NCBI GenBank assembly: GCA_963758505.1
Contig: CAVWVJ010000001.1
Span: 310,001-374,000 of the forward strand
DNA length: 64,000 nt
Reading direction: 5' to 3'
Origin: Korobacter sp963758505
GTDB taxonomy: Bacteria > Acidobacteriota > Terriglobia > Terriglobales > Acidobacteriaceae
Below, piece after piece: positions 41,949 through 50,229 of this stretch. Each line of letters opens with the position of its first letter. The stretch's first letter is position 1. Both the position numbers and the translations under genes were made by a program. Under the pieces are notes generated by a model that saw only the letters and a list, made by a program, of their open reading frames with translations, did no database searches and had not been told where the DNA came from.

Positions 41949-43238
41949 CTAGCGTTCGGCGGCAAGGAGGTCCTGAACGCTCTCACGGCGCCGGATCACC
42001 TTTGCCCTGTTTCCTTCCACCAGCACCTCGGCGGGCCTGGTGCGGGTGTTGTAGTTTGAGGCCAGCGCCATGCCGTACGCCCCGGTGTCGAGAATGGCGA
42101 GCAGGTCGCCCTCGGCCATCTCCGGCAGATCGCGGTCCCGGGCAAAAAAGTCACCGGTTTCGCAAACCGGACCCACCACGTCGAAAGTGCGCACTACCTG
42201 GCTATTCCATTCGGCGGGAACGATTTCGTGATAGGCGCCGTATAGCGAAGGACGAATGAGATCGTTCATCGCGGCATCAACGATCGCAAATCGCTTGCGC
42301 CCATTCGTCTTGCAATAGAGTACCCGCGTGAGCAGCGCACCCGCAGGCCCGATGATCGATCTGCCCGGCTCCAGCAGCAGGTGCACGCCGAGATTCTTCA
42401 GCGCAGGCAGGAGAGCATTGCTGTACTTGCGGGCCGATAGCTGGAACGCCTTCAGGTCGGTTTCGCCATCGCGGTAGCTGATTCCCAGCCCCCCGCCGGC
42501 GTCCACCAGGCGGATGTCGTGGCCTTGCCCGCGCAGGTCGCGCACGAGATTCGCAACTCGCTCCATCGTTGCGGCGAAAGGCGTCACATCGGTGATCTGC
42601 GAGCCGATGTGCACGCTCACCCCCATGGGGTGCAGCCATCTGTACGAGGCCGCCTGGGCGTAAAGCAGCGGTGCGTCCGCGATCGGAACTCCGAATTTAT
42701 GCTCGCGGAGCCCGGTGGAAATATAAGGATGCGTTTCAGCCGGAACATCGGGGTTCACCCGGAAAGCGATGCGCGTCTTCTTGCGCAGCTTTGCGGCCCG
42801 CTCTGCCAGCAGCTCCAGCTCCGACTCGCTCTCGATGTTGAAGAGGAGGATGTCGGCACGGATGGCTGCATCCATCTCCGCCGCGGTTTTGCCCACGCCG
42901 GAAAACACGACTCTTTTCGTAGCACGGCGGTCGACGGCAAGCACCCGCTCCAACTCGCCGCCGGAAACGACGTCGAAGCCGGAGCCCATCCGGGAGAGCG
43001 CGCGCAGAATCGACAGGTTGGAATTCGCCTTCACCGAGTAGCAGATGGTGTGCGGCAAACGCGTGAAGGCCCGGTCGAAGATCGTATAGCGGTCACGCAG
43101 CGCAGTTCCTGCATAAACGTAAAGCGGTGTTCCGAAGCGTTCCGCCAGTTTCTGCGCGGGTATCTTCTCCACGTACAACGACGATCGCTGGAAGGTGAAG
43201 CCGGGAGGTCGCGTGGGATGGCGCTTTGCGGTGCTCAC
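41949..43238 (-). CDS. lysA: Diaminopimelate decarboxylase
   Basis: 429 residues from GTG 43238. A PLP-dependent fold-type III enzyme making lysine from meso-DAP. The PLP lysine is K70 in CYSVKANSN. HIGSQITD, DAGGGLGISYRDGE, LEPGRSIIGPAG and the substrate-site GPVCETGDFFARDR are all intact, ending with YGMALASNYNTRTRPAEVLV. Its start codon overlaps the stop of the GAF-SpoIIE gene by four bases (GTGA), an unusual partner for a biosynthetic gene. Confidence 0.96.
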   Translation of the reverse strand: MSTAKRHPTRPPGFTFQRSSLYVEKIPAQKLAERFGTPLYVYAGTALRDRYTIFDRAFTRLPHTICYSVKANSNLSILRALSRMGSGFDVVSGGELERVLAVDRRATKRVVFSGVGKTAAEMDAAIRADILLFNIESESELELLAERAAKLRKKTRIAFRVNPDVPAETHPYISTGLREHKFGVPIADAPLLYAQAASYRWLHPMGVSVHIGSQITDVTPFAATMERVANLVRDLRGQGHDIRLVDAGGGLGISYRDGETDLKAFQLSARKYSNALLPALKNLGVHLLLEPGRSIIGPAGALLTRVLYCKTNGRKRFAIVDAAMNDLIRPSLYGAYHEIVPAEWNSQVVRTFDVVGPVCETGDFFARDRDLPEMAEGDLLAILDTGAYGMALASNYNTRTRPAEVLVEGNRAKVIRRRESVQDLLAAER

Positions 43239-44998
43239 TTTCTCGTCCGGCTCCCCTTTACCTTGAGTGCGACGATTGTCTGATCGTCAAAGGCGTCCAT
43301 TCCTGCAACGTGGGCGGAGACGGCGTCGTAAATGATGTCGACCAGTTGCTGCGCACTCATGTTCGCATTCTCTTCCACGATTTTTTCTACGCGGCCGCTG
43401 CCGAAGAGTTCCCCTTGCCGGTTGCGCGCGTCTAGAATGCCATCGGAAAAGAAGAGGAAGGCATCGCCGGGGGCGCCGTGCACCTTCGATTCGTCGTACT
43501 CGGCGGTGGAGAAGAGGCCGAGCGGCAGTCCCGTCGCGTCGATCCTCGTCACCTTTCCCTTATGGCAGTGGATCGGGCGTGGCAGTCCGGAGTTGGCCAG
43601 GCGCAAGATGCGCGTTGAGTCGTCCCAGATGGCGTAGATCATGGAGACGTACTGCGCGTCGATGGGCCGATCCGCCAGCGAAAGATTGATGATGCTGAGC
43701 ATGTCCGCCGCGCCCGGCTCCTCCGGCGCATGCGAACGAAGGATGCCGCTGGAGAGCGCGGCGTAAATCGCGGCGGGGGCGCCTTTGCCGCTCACATCGC
43801 CAACCGCGATCGCGTGCAGCGAACCACCCGAATATTGCAGGAAATCGTAGAGATCGCCGCCGATCGCCCGGGCCGGCACAAATTTCGCGGCGACCTCGGC
43901 GTTTGCCATCTTCGGCAAAGTCGCCGGCAGCAGCCGGTGCTGCAACTCCCGCGCCAGCGAGAGGTCCTGCTCGAGCCGGCGTTCCTGGTGGACAATCCGT
44001 TCGTAGAGCCGCGCGTTTTCGATCGCAATCGCAACCTGTGCCGCAAGCGTCGTCAGCGTGCGCCTGTGTTCGTCGGTGAAGTAGCCGCGCCGCGTGTGTT
44101 CCAGGTCGAGAACGCCGATCACTTTGCCCTTGTACACCAGGGGCACCGCGAGCTCCGAACGGGTCTCGGGGTTCAGCATGATATAGCGCTCGTCTTTTTT
44201 CACATCAGGAACCAATACCGCTTCGTTGTGCTCCACGGCGTAGCCGACGAGCCCGCGCCCCAGCGGAATGTCGTGCTTGAGATGGATGTTCTCGTTGAAG
44301 CGCAGCGAGAAACGGTGCTGCAGCTTTTCGCCCGTCGAATCGATCAGCAAGATCGAGAACATCTGGTAATCGATGACCCTCGTGAGCAGGTCGCCCACCC
44401 GCTTCAGCAGTTGGTCGAGATTGAGGATCGACGTCAGTTCGCGGCTGATCTCGTTGAGCAGCAGCAGCGACTTTGCCTGGTTCGAAACCCGCGTGTAGAG
44501 CCGCGCGTTTTCGATGCCGATCCCCACTCGCGAGGCGATCAAGGTGAGGAGGCGGCTGTGTTCCTCGGTGAAGTAATTCGCCTGCGGAGCCTCGATGTCG
44601 ATCACCCCGATGACCTTGTTCTTGGTGATCATCGGGATAGCGAGCTCCGAGCGCACCGCATTCACCGAACTGATATATTCCGGCTCGGTCGAGACGTCGT
44701 TCACTAGCACAGGCTCGCGCCGTTCCGCAGCCAGGCCGGTGATTCCCTCGCCCACTTTGATCCGCATCCGCTCCGCGACCTCCGGCGGATGCCCAACCTG
44801 GAACCTGATGCGCAGCTCTTGCGCTTTTTCGTTGACCAGCAGGATCGCAAAGATGTCGTAATCGATAATCTTGCGCACCAGTCCCGCCACGCGCGTAAGG
44901 AGCGTGTCGAGATCCAGGGTCGTGTTGACGACATCGGCCACCTCCAGCAGGAACGAATCAACGGAAGGCTGGAGGGTTTTTTGCGAAGGACTGGTCAT
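43235..44998 (-). CDS. GAF-GAF-SpoIIE phosphatase
   Basis: 587 residues, cytoplasmic. GAF domain 1 spans about 20-175 (RFQVGHPPEVAERMRIKVGEGITGLAAERREPVLVNDV). GAF domain 2 spans about 190-345 (GRGLVGYAVEHNEAVLVPDVKKDERY). The PP2C/SpoIIE catalytic domain spans about 375-580 with GGDLYDFLQY, VGDVSGKGAPAAIYAAL, NSGLPRP, FFSDGILDARN and DDQTIVAL. GAF domains bind small ligands, so it probably links a metabolite signal to serine dephosphorylation, as in RsbP/RsbU. Its stop overlaps the lysA start; it is divergent from the rhodanese gene. Confidence 0.92.
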   Translation of the reverse strand: MTSPSQKTLQPSVDSFLLEVADVVNTTLDLDTLLTRVAGLVRKIIDYDIFAILLVNEKAQELRIRFQVGHPPEVAERMRIKVGEGITGLAAERREPVLVNDVSTEPEYISSVNAVRSELAIPMITKNKVIGVIDIEAPQANYFTEEHSRLLTLIASRVGIGIENARLYTRVSNQAKSLLLLNEISRELTSILNLDQLLKRVGDLLTRVIDYQMFSILLIDSTGEKLQHRFSLRFNENIHLKHDIPLGRGLVGYAVEHNEAVLVPDVKKDERYIMLNPETRSELAVPLVYKGKVIGVLDLEHTRRGYFTDEHRRTLTTLAAQVAIAIENARLYERIVHQERRLEQDLSLARELQHRLLPATLPKMANAEVAAKFVPARAIGGDLYDFLQYSGGSLHAIAVGDVSGKGAPAAIYAALSSGILRSHAPEEPGAADMLSIINLSLADRPIDAQYVSMIYAIWDDSTRILRLANSGLPRPIHCHKGKVTRIDATGLPLGLFSTAEYDESKVHGAPGDAFLFFSDGILDARNRQGELFGSGRVEKIVEENANMSAQQLVDIIYDAVSAHVAGMDAFDDQTIVALKVKGSRTRK

Positions 44999-45096
44999 AC
45001 GGAACCGCTGTCCATAATAGCAGCCGAAGAATTCACAGCCGGCTCATTTGTCCTCACGTCGCCACACCACTAGAATGCTTCCAATTAGGAGACATC

Positions 45097-45447
45097 ATGG
45101 TCCTTCCAGAGTTTAAGCAGTTGGTAGATGCCGCCAAGCAGGAGATCCAGGAGATTACAGCGTCCGACCTGAAGCGCATGCAGCAGTCGGGAGAGTCTTT
45201 CACGCTAGTTGATGTTCGCGAGCGCGAAGAGCAGAGCCGCGGCATGATTCCGGGTGCGGTCCCAATCCCACGTGGCGTGGTGGAACGCGATATCGAACAG
45301 GCGACGACGAACAAAGCGCAGCCGCTCGTCATCTATTGTGCAGGCGGTGCTCGCTCGGCCCTGGCTGCCGTCAATCTAAAACGCATGGGCTTCCAGCACG
45401 TCATGTCGCTGGCCGGCGGCTACGGCGCCTGGGAAAAAGAAAAATAG
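45097..45447 (+). CDS. Rhodanese-like domain protein
   Basis: 116 residues: a single rhodanese domain. The active-site loop CAGGARSALAAVNL carries the catalytic Cys. FTLVDVREREEQSRGMIPGAVPIPRG is the family N-half. It may transfer sulfane sulfur; GlpE- and PspE-like enzymes have this size. AGGAG precedes the ATG. It is followed 23 bases later by the UPF0173 hydrolase and may be co-transcribed. Confidence 0.92.
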   Translation: MVLPEFKQLVDAAKQEIQEITASDLKRMQQSGESFTLVDVREREEQSRGMIPGAVPIPRGVVERDIEQATTNKAQPLVIYCAGGARSALAAVNLKRMGFQHVMSLAGGYGAWEKEK

Positions 45448-45469
45448 CCGCTACCTCGGGAGAAATACC

Positions 45470-46171
45470 ATGGATTTGAAAGGTCTGAAGATTACCTGGC
45501 TCGGCCATGCGACGTTTCGCGTGGTCACGCCAAAAGGAACCACGATATTGATCGATCCCTGGGTCATGGGCAACCCTGCCTGTCCACAGGACGAGAAGCA
45601 GGTGAAAAAAGTCGACATCCTGCTCTGCACCCACGGCCACTTCGACCACATCGGCGATGCAGTCGAGATTGCGAAACAGCATTCACCCAAAGTGATCTGC
45701 ATCCCCGAGATGGGTAGCTGGCTCGAAAAAAAGGGCGTCAAGAACGTGATGAGCATGAATAAGGGTGGTACCCAGCACATCGACGATATTCACGTGACCA
45801 TGGTGCACGCGGTGCATTCCTGCGGCATCACCGACGGCGACGAGATCGTCTACGGTGGCGAGGCCTGCGGCTACGTCATCGCCTTCGACAACGGCGTGAA
45901 GATCTATCACGCCGGCGACACCATGGTCTTCGGTGACATGAGAATCATCCACGAGCTGTGGCGCCCGCAGATCGCGATGCTTCCCATCGGCGATCACTAC
46001 ACCATGGATCCCCGGCAAGCGGCCTACGCGGTCGAGCTCCTCCAGCCCAAAGCGGTCATCCCCATGCACTTCGGCACCTTCCCGGCGCTTACCGGCAAAC
46101 CCTCGGAGTTGAAGCACCTCGTGGAAGGCGCGGAGGTGCATGAAATGAAGCCGGGAGAGACGCTCTCGTGA
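45470..46171 (+). CDS. UPF0173 metal-dependent hydrolase
   Basis: 233 residues, metallo-beta-lactamase fold. ITWLGHATFRV at the N-terminus, CTHGHFDHIGDAVEIA (metal HxHxDH), VHAVHSC, YHAGDTMVFGDM and IPMHFGTFPAL follow the UPF0173/UlaG-like pattern. Substrate unknown. Its stop overlaps the GTG start of the O-methyltransferase by four bases, so the two are translated together. Confidence 0.93.
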   Translation: MDLKGLKITWLGHATFRVVTPKGTTILIDPWVMGNPACPQDEKQVKKVDILLCTHGHFDHIGDAVEIAKQHSPKVICIPEMGSWLEKKGVKNVMSMNKGGTQHIDDIHVTMVHAVHSCGITDGDEIVYGGEACGYVIAFDNGVKIYHAGDTMVFGDMRIIHELWRPQIAMLPIGDHYTMDPRQAAYAVELLQPKAVIPMHFGTFPALTGKPSELKHLVEGAEVHEMKPGETLS

Positions 46172-46800
46172 AGTCCTTCACCGATGCGAAAGTCGAGCGC
46201 TATCTCTATGACTTGATTCCGGCGCGTTCCGCCGTGCTCGCTGAAATGGAGCGCGAAGCGGGAAAACGCGACATTCCTATCGTCGGTCCGGCGGTGGGCC
46301 GCGTGCTTTACCAGTATGCGAAGTTGATGGGCGCCAAGAAGATTTTCGAGATGGGCTCGGCGATCGGCTATTCGACCATCTGGTGGGCGATGGCGGTTGG
46401 GGAAAACGGCCGTGTCTTCTACACCGACGGCGACGAAAAAAATGCCCGCGAGGCTGAGGGGTACTTCCGCCGTGCGGGCGTGCTCGACCGCATCGAGATC
46501 CAGGTCGGCGATGCACTGGATTTGCTCGCCAAGGAGAACGAAAAATTCGACATCGTATTTAACGATGTGGACAAGCAGGCCTACCCGCGCGTCTTTGCAA
46601 TGGCGGCAGCCCACGTCCGAAGCGGCGGCCTCTTCATTACCGACAATGTGCTGTGGAGCGGGCGGGTGGCCGAAGACGATCCCAAGGAAGAATCAACCCG
46701 AGCCATCCTGAAGTTCAACCAGTTATTGAAGGAGTCGCAGGACTGGTTCACGACGGTGCTGCCGCTACGCGATGGAGTAGCGGTCGCGCTGCGGCGTTAG
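46168..46800 (+). CDS. SAM-dependent O-methyltransferase (CCoAOMT-like)
   Basis: 210 residues from GTG 46168. FEMGSAIGYSTIWWAMAVGENGRVFYTDGDE is the SAM site (motif I and acidic end of strand 2). FDIVFNDVDKQAYPRVFAMA includes the acidic metal residues of the cation-dependent family 3. ITDNVLWSGRV is the next metal motif. It should methylate a catechol-like or small phenolic acceptor. It is coupled to the UPF0173 gene and overlaps the converging VOC gene stop by three bases. Confidence 0.92.
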   Translation: MKSFTDAKVERYLYDLIPARSAVLAEMEREAGKRDIPIVGPAVGRVLYQYAKLMGAKKIFEMGSAIGYSTIWWAMAVGENGRVFYTDGDEKNAREAEGYFRRAGVLDRIEIQVGDALDLLAKENEKFDIVFNDVDKQAYPRVFAMAAAHVRSGGLFITDNVLWSGRVAEDDPKEESTRAILKFNQLLKESQDWFTTVLPLRDGVAVALRR

Positions 46801-47189
46801 CCTAGCGGCTTGCCGATCTCCCAGTGATGCCCGAAAGGATCGACGACCCGCCCTTGACGCCAGCCATAGTCCTGGTCGGCCATGGGCTGCACAACCTTCG
46901 CACCGGCGGCAATCGCGCGAGCGAAAAGGGAATCGGGGTCCTCCACCGTGATGATCATCCGAACCGTTGATCCGTTGAGAGATTCGGGGCTGAAATTCTG
47001 GTGCTCCGGAGATTCGTCAGCAACCCAGAAGTCCGCGCCTTCGATCGAAAGCTGGGCAACGACCGCCCCGTCGGGCGCGTCGAGACGAAATAACACCTCC
47101 GCCCCGAGGGCTTCCTTGTAAAAGTCGATCGCCGCTGCACCGCGGCGCACCGAGAGCATCGCTGCAACGTTCGTTTTGATGATGGCCAC
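46797..47189 (-). CDS. VOC-family protein (PhnB/glyoxalase-like)
   Basis: 130 residues with two beta-alpha-beta-beta-beta units. AAIDFYKEALGAEVLFRLDAPDGAVV starts the first; VEDPDSLFARAIAAGAKVVQPMADQDYGWRQGRVVDPFGHHWEIGKP ends the second. Metal-site residues are only partly kept (DPFGHHWE at the end). Such proteins include glyoxalases, epimerases and resistance proteins; function cannot be assigned. The stop overlaps the converging methyltransferase stop. Confidence 0.85.
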   Translation of the reverse strand: MAIIKTNVAAMLSVRRGAAAIDFYKEALGAEVLFRLDAPDGAVVAQLSIEGADFWVADESPEHQNFSPESLNGSTVRMIITVEDPDSLFARAIAAGAKVVQPMADQDYGWRQGRVVDPFGHHWEIGKPLG

Positions 47190-47190
47190 C

Positions 47191-47982
47191 TTAGGGAGTG
47201 AAGGTCAGCGCGCCCGCACGATCTTTGCATGCGCCCGCGCCGTAGCTGTACGCGCCTACAATCGACGGCGACTGCCCAGTGGCGATATCGCCTTCCATGC
47301 GGAATGCCCCTGTGCCGCCATTCGCTTCGTCCGTCGTGGCATTGATCACAACGATGCTGCCTGCCACGTATCCCGATGTAATTCGTCCCGAAACACTGCA
47401 AGGCGAACCCGTGAAGGCAAAGGTACCGGAGAGCGGATACACCCCGTGCCCATTGGCATGCGCCGATTGCGCAAGCGCGAGGTTCACGCCGCTCGCCGCC
47501 TGATCCGGTTGCGTATCAATCGCGTTCCAGATTCCGGAGACCGGCGCCACGAGATTGCCGGTTAGGCTGCCTTCGTCGCCATCGCTGCACCCGCCGGTAA
47601 ATGAATAGTTGCCGACCATCGAGCTGTCGTGCCCTATCAGCGAGGCATGCAAGACCTGGCGATCGACCGGCAGCGACGCAAGATTGGCAGCGCCGTCTTC
47701 AATCGTGCCGCTAACCGGAATGTCGCGGTCGACCTTGAAGCAGCGCGAGCTGGCGATATGCAGAATCCCGGAGATCGAATTCCCGTTCTGCTCGAGGCGG
47801 CCGCCAATCAGGAATTGGCTGTTCGCATGGGTTGACGAACTTGCGCCGAAATTCCAATTGCCGCGCTTGATCGAAAATTGCTGGGACTGGGAGTTGAGAG
47901 CCGGGGCGAGATTCGCCGCGCCGCACCCGAAGAGCACAAGCAGGCAAAAAACCAACGAAACTGCACTGAGGATTTTGCGCAT
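47191..47982 (-). CDS. Lipoprotein of unknown function
   Basis: 263 residues. VSLVFCLLVLFGCGAAN is a lipoprotein signal with Cys at the lipobox. The mature part is glycine-, serine- and asparagine-rich with repeated beta-strand phrases (NGNSISGILHIASSRCF, PVSGTIEDGA, YSFTGGCSDGDEGSLTGN, SVSGRITSGYVAGSIVVIN). Four to five cysteines may form disulfides. It is probably surface exposed. The VOC gene ATG lies 2 bases after its stop on the same strand, so they are likely one unit. Confidence 0.75.
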   Translation of the reverse strand: MRKILSAVSLVFCLLVLFGCGAANLAPALNSQSQQFSIKRGNWNFGASSSTHANSQFLIGGRLEQNGNSISGILHIASSRCFKVDRDIPVSGTIEDGAANLASLPVDRQVLHASLIGHDSSMVGNYSFTGGCSDGDEGSLTGNLVAPVSGIWNAIDTQPDQAASGVNLALAQSAHANGHGVYPLSGTFAFTGSPCSVSGRITSGYVAGSIVVINATTDEANGGTGAFRMEGDIATGQSPSIVGAYSYGAGACKDRAGALTFTP

Positions 47983-48094
47983 GGCTCCAGGACGACGCAG
48001 CCCACAGTTTACCTCCGAAGTTCTGCGATTGCGACCTTTTGCACCACGGGAGTAGCGGCAGAAGGCCGAAATCCGCCACTTTATGGGTGGCTGT

Positions 48095-48850
48095 TTACAA
48101 AGATTTTACCGGGATCAACGTCAGGTCTTCGACCAGCCCCACTTCCTTCTGCACATAGGGCTCGGCATAGTCCACTCCAGCGAGGAGGCCATAGAAGCGT
48201 GCCATTGTTTCGAGCCGCTGTCGTATCTCTGCGTGGGCTGGGAAGAGACCGCTCCCGGCCGACTGATCGGAGTATTGCGATTCGTAAGCCAGCAGGCTGC
48301 GGACCTTGTCGTCGAACTGTGCGCTGACGTCCACCACGAAGGCGGGCCGCACGTCGTAATAGAGGCTCGCATAAACGATCTTGAATGGACGATGCGGCTT
48401 CAGCGCGTGCAATTCCTCGGCAGATGGAATATCGGATGTGGCAGGCGTGGACCCGAGCTTTGTAAGACCCGCGAGAAATGTCGCTTCGTATCCCAGGATC
48501 GATGCAGTGTAGTGGTCCGGGTGGCGCCCCTGCCAGTAGGGAAGGATCAACACCCGCGGCCGCTGCTCGCGGATCACGCGCGCCACCCTGATCCGGTTCG
48601 CAAAAGTGTTTTCCACCCGGCCATCGGGAAGATCGAGCGCCCCGCGCCAGGATACGCGCAGAATTTTGGCAGCGGCTTCCGCTTCCCGGGCCCGCGATGC
48701 GGCGTCGCCCCGCGTCCCCATCTCGCCCTGTGTCAGGTCGAGGATCCCCGTGCGCTGCCCCATCTGCGCAGCCTTCAGCAGCGTGCCGCCGCACGTCTGT
48801 TCAACGTCATCACGATGCGCGGCAAGAGCGAGGATATCGAGATCGGACAT
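48095..48850 (-). CDS. bshB1: PIG-L family deacetylase, probable BshB1 (bacillithiol synthesis)
   Basis: 251 residues. LDILALAAHRDDVEQTCGGTL is the zinc site: the usual AHPDD reads AHRDD, but the His and Asp ligands are kept. GILDLTQGEMGTRGDAASR and LPYWQGRHPDHYTAS complete the BshB1 pattern. BshB1 deacetylates GlcNAc-malate to GlcN-malate in bacillithiol synthesis. bshA and bshC are not in the window. The start is ATG 48850; GTG 48868 lies inside the adjacent repeat. Confidence 0.88.
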   Translation of the reverse strand: MSDLDILALAAHRDDVEQTCGGTLLKAAQMGQRTGILDLTQGEMGTRGDAASRAREAEAAAKILRVSWRGALDLPDGRVENTFANRIRVARVIREQRPRVLILPYWQGRHPDHYTASILGYEATFLAGLTKLGSTPATSDIPSAEELHALKPHRPFKIVYASLYYDVRPAFVVDVSAQFDDKVRSLLAYESQYSDQSAGSGLFPAHAEIRQRLETMARFYGLLAGVDYAEPYVQKEVGLVEDLTLIPVKSL

Positions 48851-48860
48851 AGATTCGTTT

Positions 48861-49277
48861 CTAACCACGAAGGATATGAAGGTTCACGAAGTTATTTTTC
48901 CAGTCTTGCCCACCGACGAAGCGCTTGATCCCATCTCTCAGGTGAACAACGTTGCAGTTGATCAGGAGTTCCAGATTCTTGTTATTCAGCTTCAAATATG
49001 AAATCAGCTGCGCGTGGCAGATTGCGTTCACCTTCTCGACAGACTTGATTTCTACGACCACCGTCTGATCCACGAGGAGATCGAGCCGGTAACCCACTTC
49101 GAGACGGATCCCCTCATAAACAACGGGTACAGCAACCTGAGTCTCGCGCTGGGGTCCCGACTTCTTAAGCTCGTGAGCGAGACAGGCTTCGTAGCTGCTC
49201 TCCAACAGGCGCGCTATGTACTTTATTTGCGTGGCCGGCTGATTGCAAGCGCCGTCGATCTCTGCTCCATCCCCCAA
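48861..49277 (-). pseudogene. GxxExxY-family gene, N-terminal half damaged
   Basis: The ORF gives 138 residues from a TTG. From LLESSYEACLAHELKKSG onward it fits the GxxExxY family (VVYEGIRLEVGYRLDLLVDQTVVVEIKSVE, LISYLKLNNKNLELLINCNV, LRDGIKRFV). The family's GxxExxY motif is RLLESSY here, the Gly being lost. The preceding helix is missing in frame, but its remnant ANKVHSA can be read in another frame at about 49220-49240. So at least two lesions, one a short deletion, have hit the 5' part. The last codons lie inside the left flanking repeat. Confidence 0.65.
48863..48891. repeat. Left inverted repeat of GxxExxY cassette
   Basis: AACCACGAAGGATATGAAGG then TTCACGAAG. The reverse complement of the right flank (49281-49316) reads AACCACGAAGGACACGCAAG then GGGGGCACGAAG. 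The two are inverted relative to each other and bracket the gene. Confidence 0.7.
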
Positions 49278-49280
49278 ACC

Positions 49281-49316
49281 CTTCGTGCCCCCCTTGCGTG
49301 TCCTTCGTGGTTCAAG
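49281..49316. repeat. Right inverted repeat of GxxExxY cassette
   Basis: CTTCGTGCCCCCCTTGCGTG then TCCTTCGTGGTTCAAG. It lies 4 bases from the ispA stop. Confidence 0.7.
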
Positions 49317-49319
49317 AGG

Positions 49320-50201
49320 TTATTTCTTCCTCTCCACCAGGAACATTGCCAGCTCTTTCAAGGTCTGCGCGCCTGCTCCGAAGCTGTCGAGGCGCTTATT
49401 CGCCTGCCGCACTAACTGCTCAGCCATCTCGATCGACTTCTCCACCCCGTACAGGGACGGCCAGGTGGACTTCTCCGTCTTCGTATCTTTTCCGGCAGTC
49501 TTGCCCAGTTGTTCCGAGGTCTGCGTCACATCGAGCACATCGTCCACGATCTGGAATGCCAGCCCCGCCGATCTGCCGAACTCACGGATGCGCGCTGTTT
49601 GGGCTTTGTCCGCGCCTGCATAAAGGCCACCGGCAACCACGCTTGCGGTGATGAGCGCCCCCGTCTTTGAGCGATGGATGTATTCCACGGTCGTCGCATC
49701 GGCATGCGTATGTTCGGATTCGAGATCGAGAACCTGGCCGCCAATCATGCCGTCGATGGTTCCGGTGGCGTGTGCCACTTCTTCGATGATCTGCGCCTTC
49801 GCTTCGGCGGTCGTTCGCAACCGGGCCATCACTTCATACGCATAGGTTTGGAGGGCATCGCCCGCCAGGATCGCCGTCGCCTCGCCGAACGCCACGTGGC
49901 ACGTCGGACGGCCGCGACGCAGGTCATCGTTGTCGAGCGCCGGCAGGTCGTCGTGAATCAGGGAATAAGTGTGGAGCATCTCGAGCGCGGCTCCGAGTTC
50001 GTCCACTCCGTCCGGCAGCGAGCCCTTCACCATGCGCGCGGATTCCATTACCAGGATCGGACGTAGCCGCTTCCCTCCGGCGAAGACGCTATGGCGCATC
50101 GCCTGGTGGATGCTTGGCGGCCGCTGCGTTCCCGGCGGTAGCAGCCGTTCCAATGCCCGGTCGGCGAGTATGCGCCCCTGTTCGAGTGTGTCCTTCAACA
50201 T
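49320..50201 (-). CDS. ispA: Polyprenyl synthetase, short chain (farnesyl/geranylgeranyl diphosphate synthase)
   Basis: 293 residues. The FARM motif is DDLPALDNDD and the SARM motif is DDVLDVTQ, both complete. FAGGKRLRP binds diphosphate; SLIHDDL precedes the first motif. The two residues inserted between the aspartates of the FARM are typical of bacterial type II FPP synthases. Product chain length cannot be fixed further. ATG 50201 (MLKDTLEQG) is the family start. xseB, often beside ispA, lies 2.7 kb away. Confidence 0.93.
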   Translation of the reverse strand: MLKDTLEQGRILADRALERLLPPGTQRPPSIHQAMRHSVFAGGKRLRPILVMESARMVKGSLPDGVDELGAALEMLHTYSLIHDDLPALDNDDLRRGRPTCHVAFGEATAILAGDALQTYAYEVMARLRTTAEAKAQIIEEVAHATGTIDGMIGGQVLDLESEHTHADATTVEYIHRSKTGALITASVVAGGLYAGADKAQTARIREFGRSAGLAFQIVDDVLDVTQTSEQLGKTAGKDTKTEKSTWPSLYGVEKSIEMAEQLVRQANKRLDSFGAGAQTLKELAMFLVERKK

Positions 50202-50229
50202 GGAAAGGGAAGTATAACAACCGGCAGAG

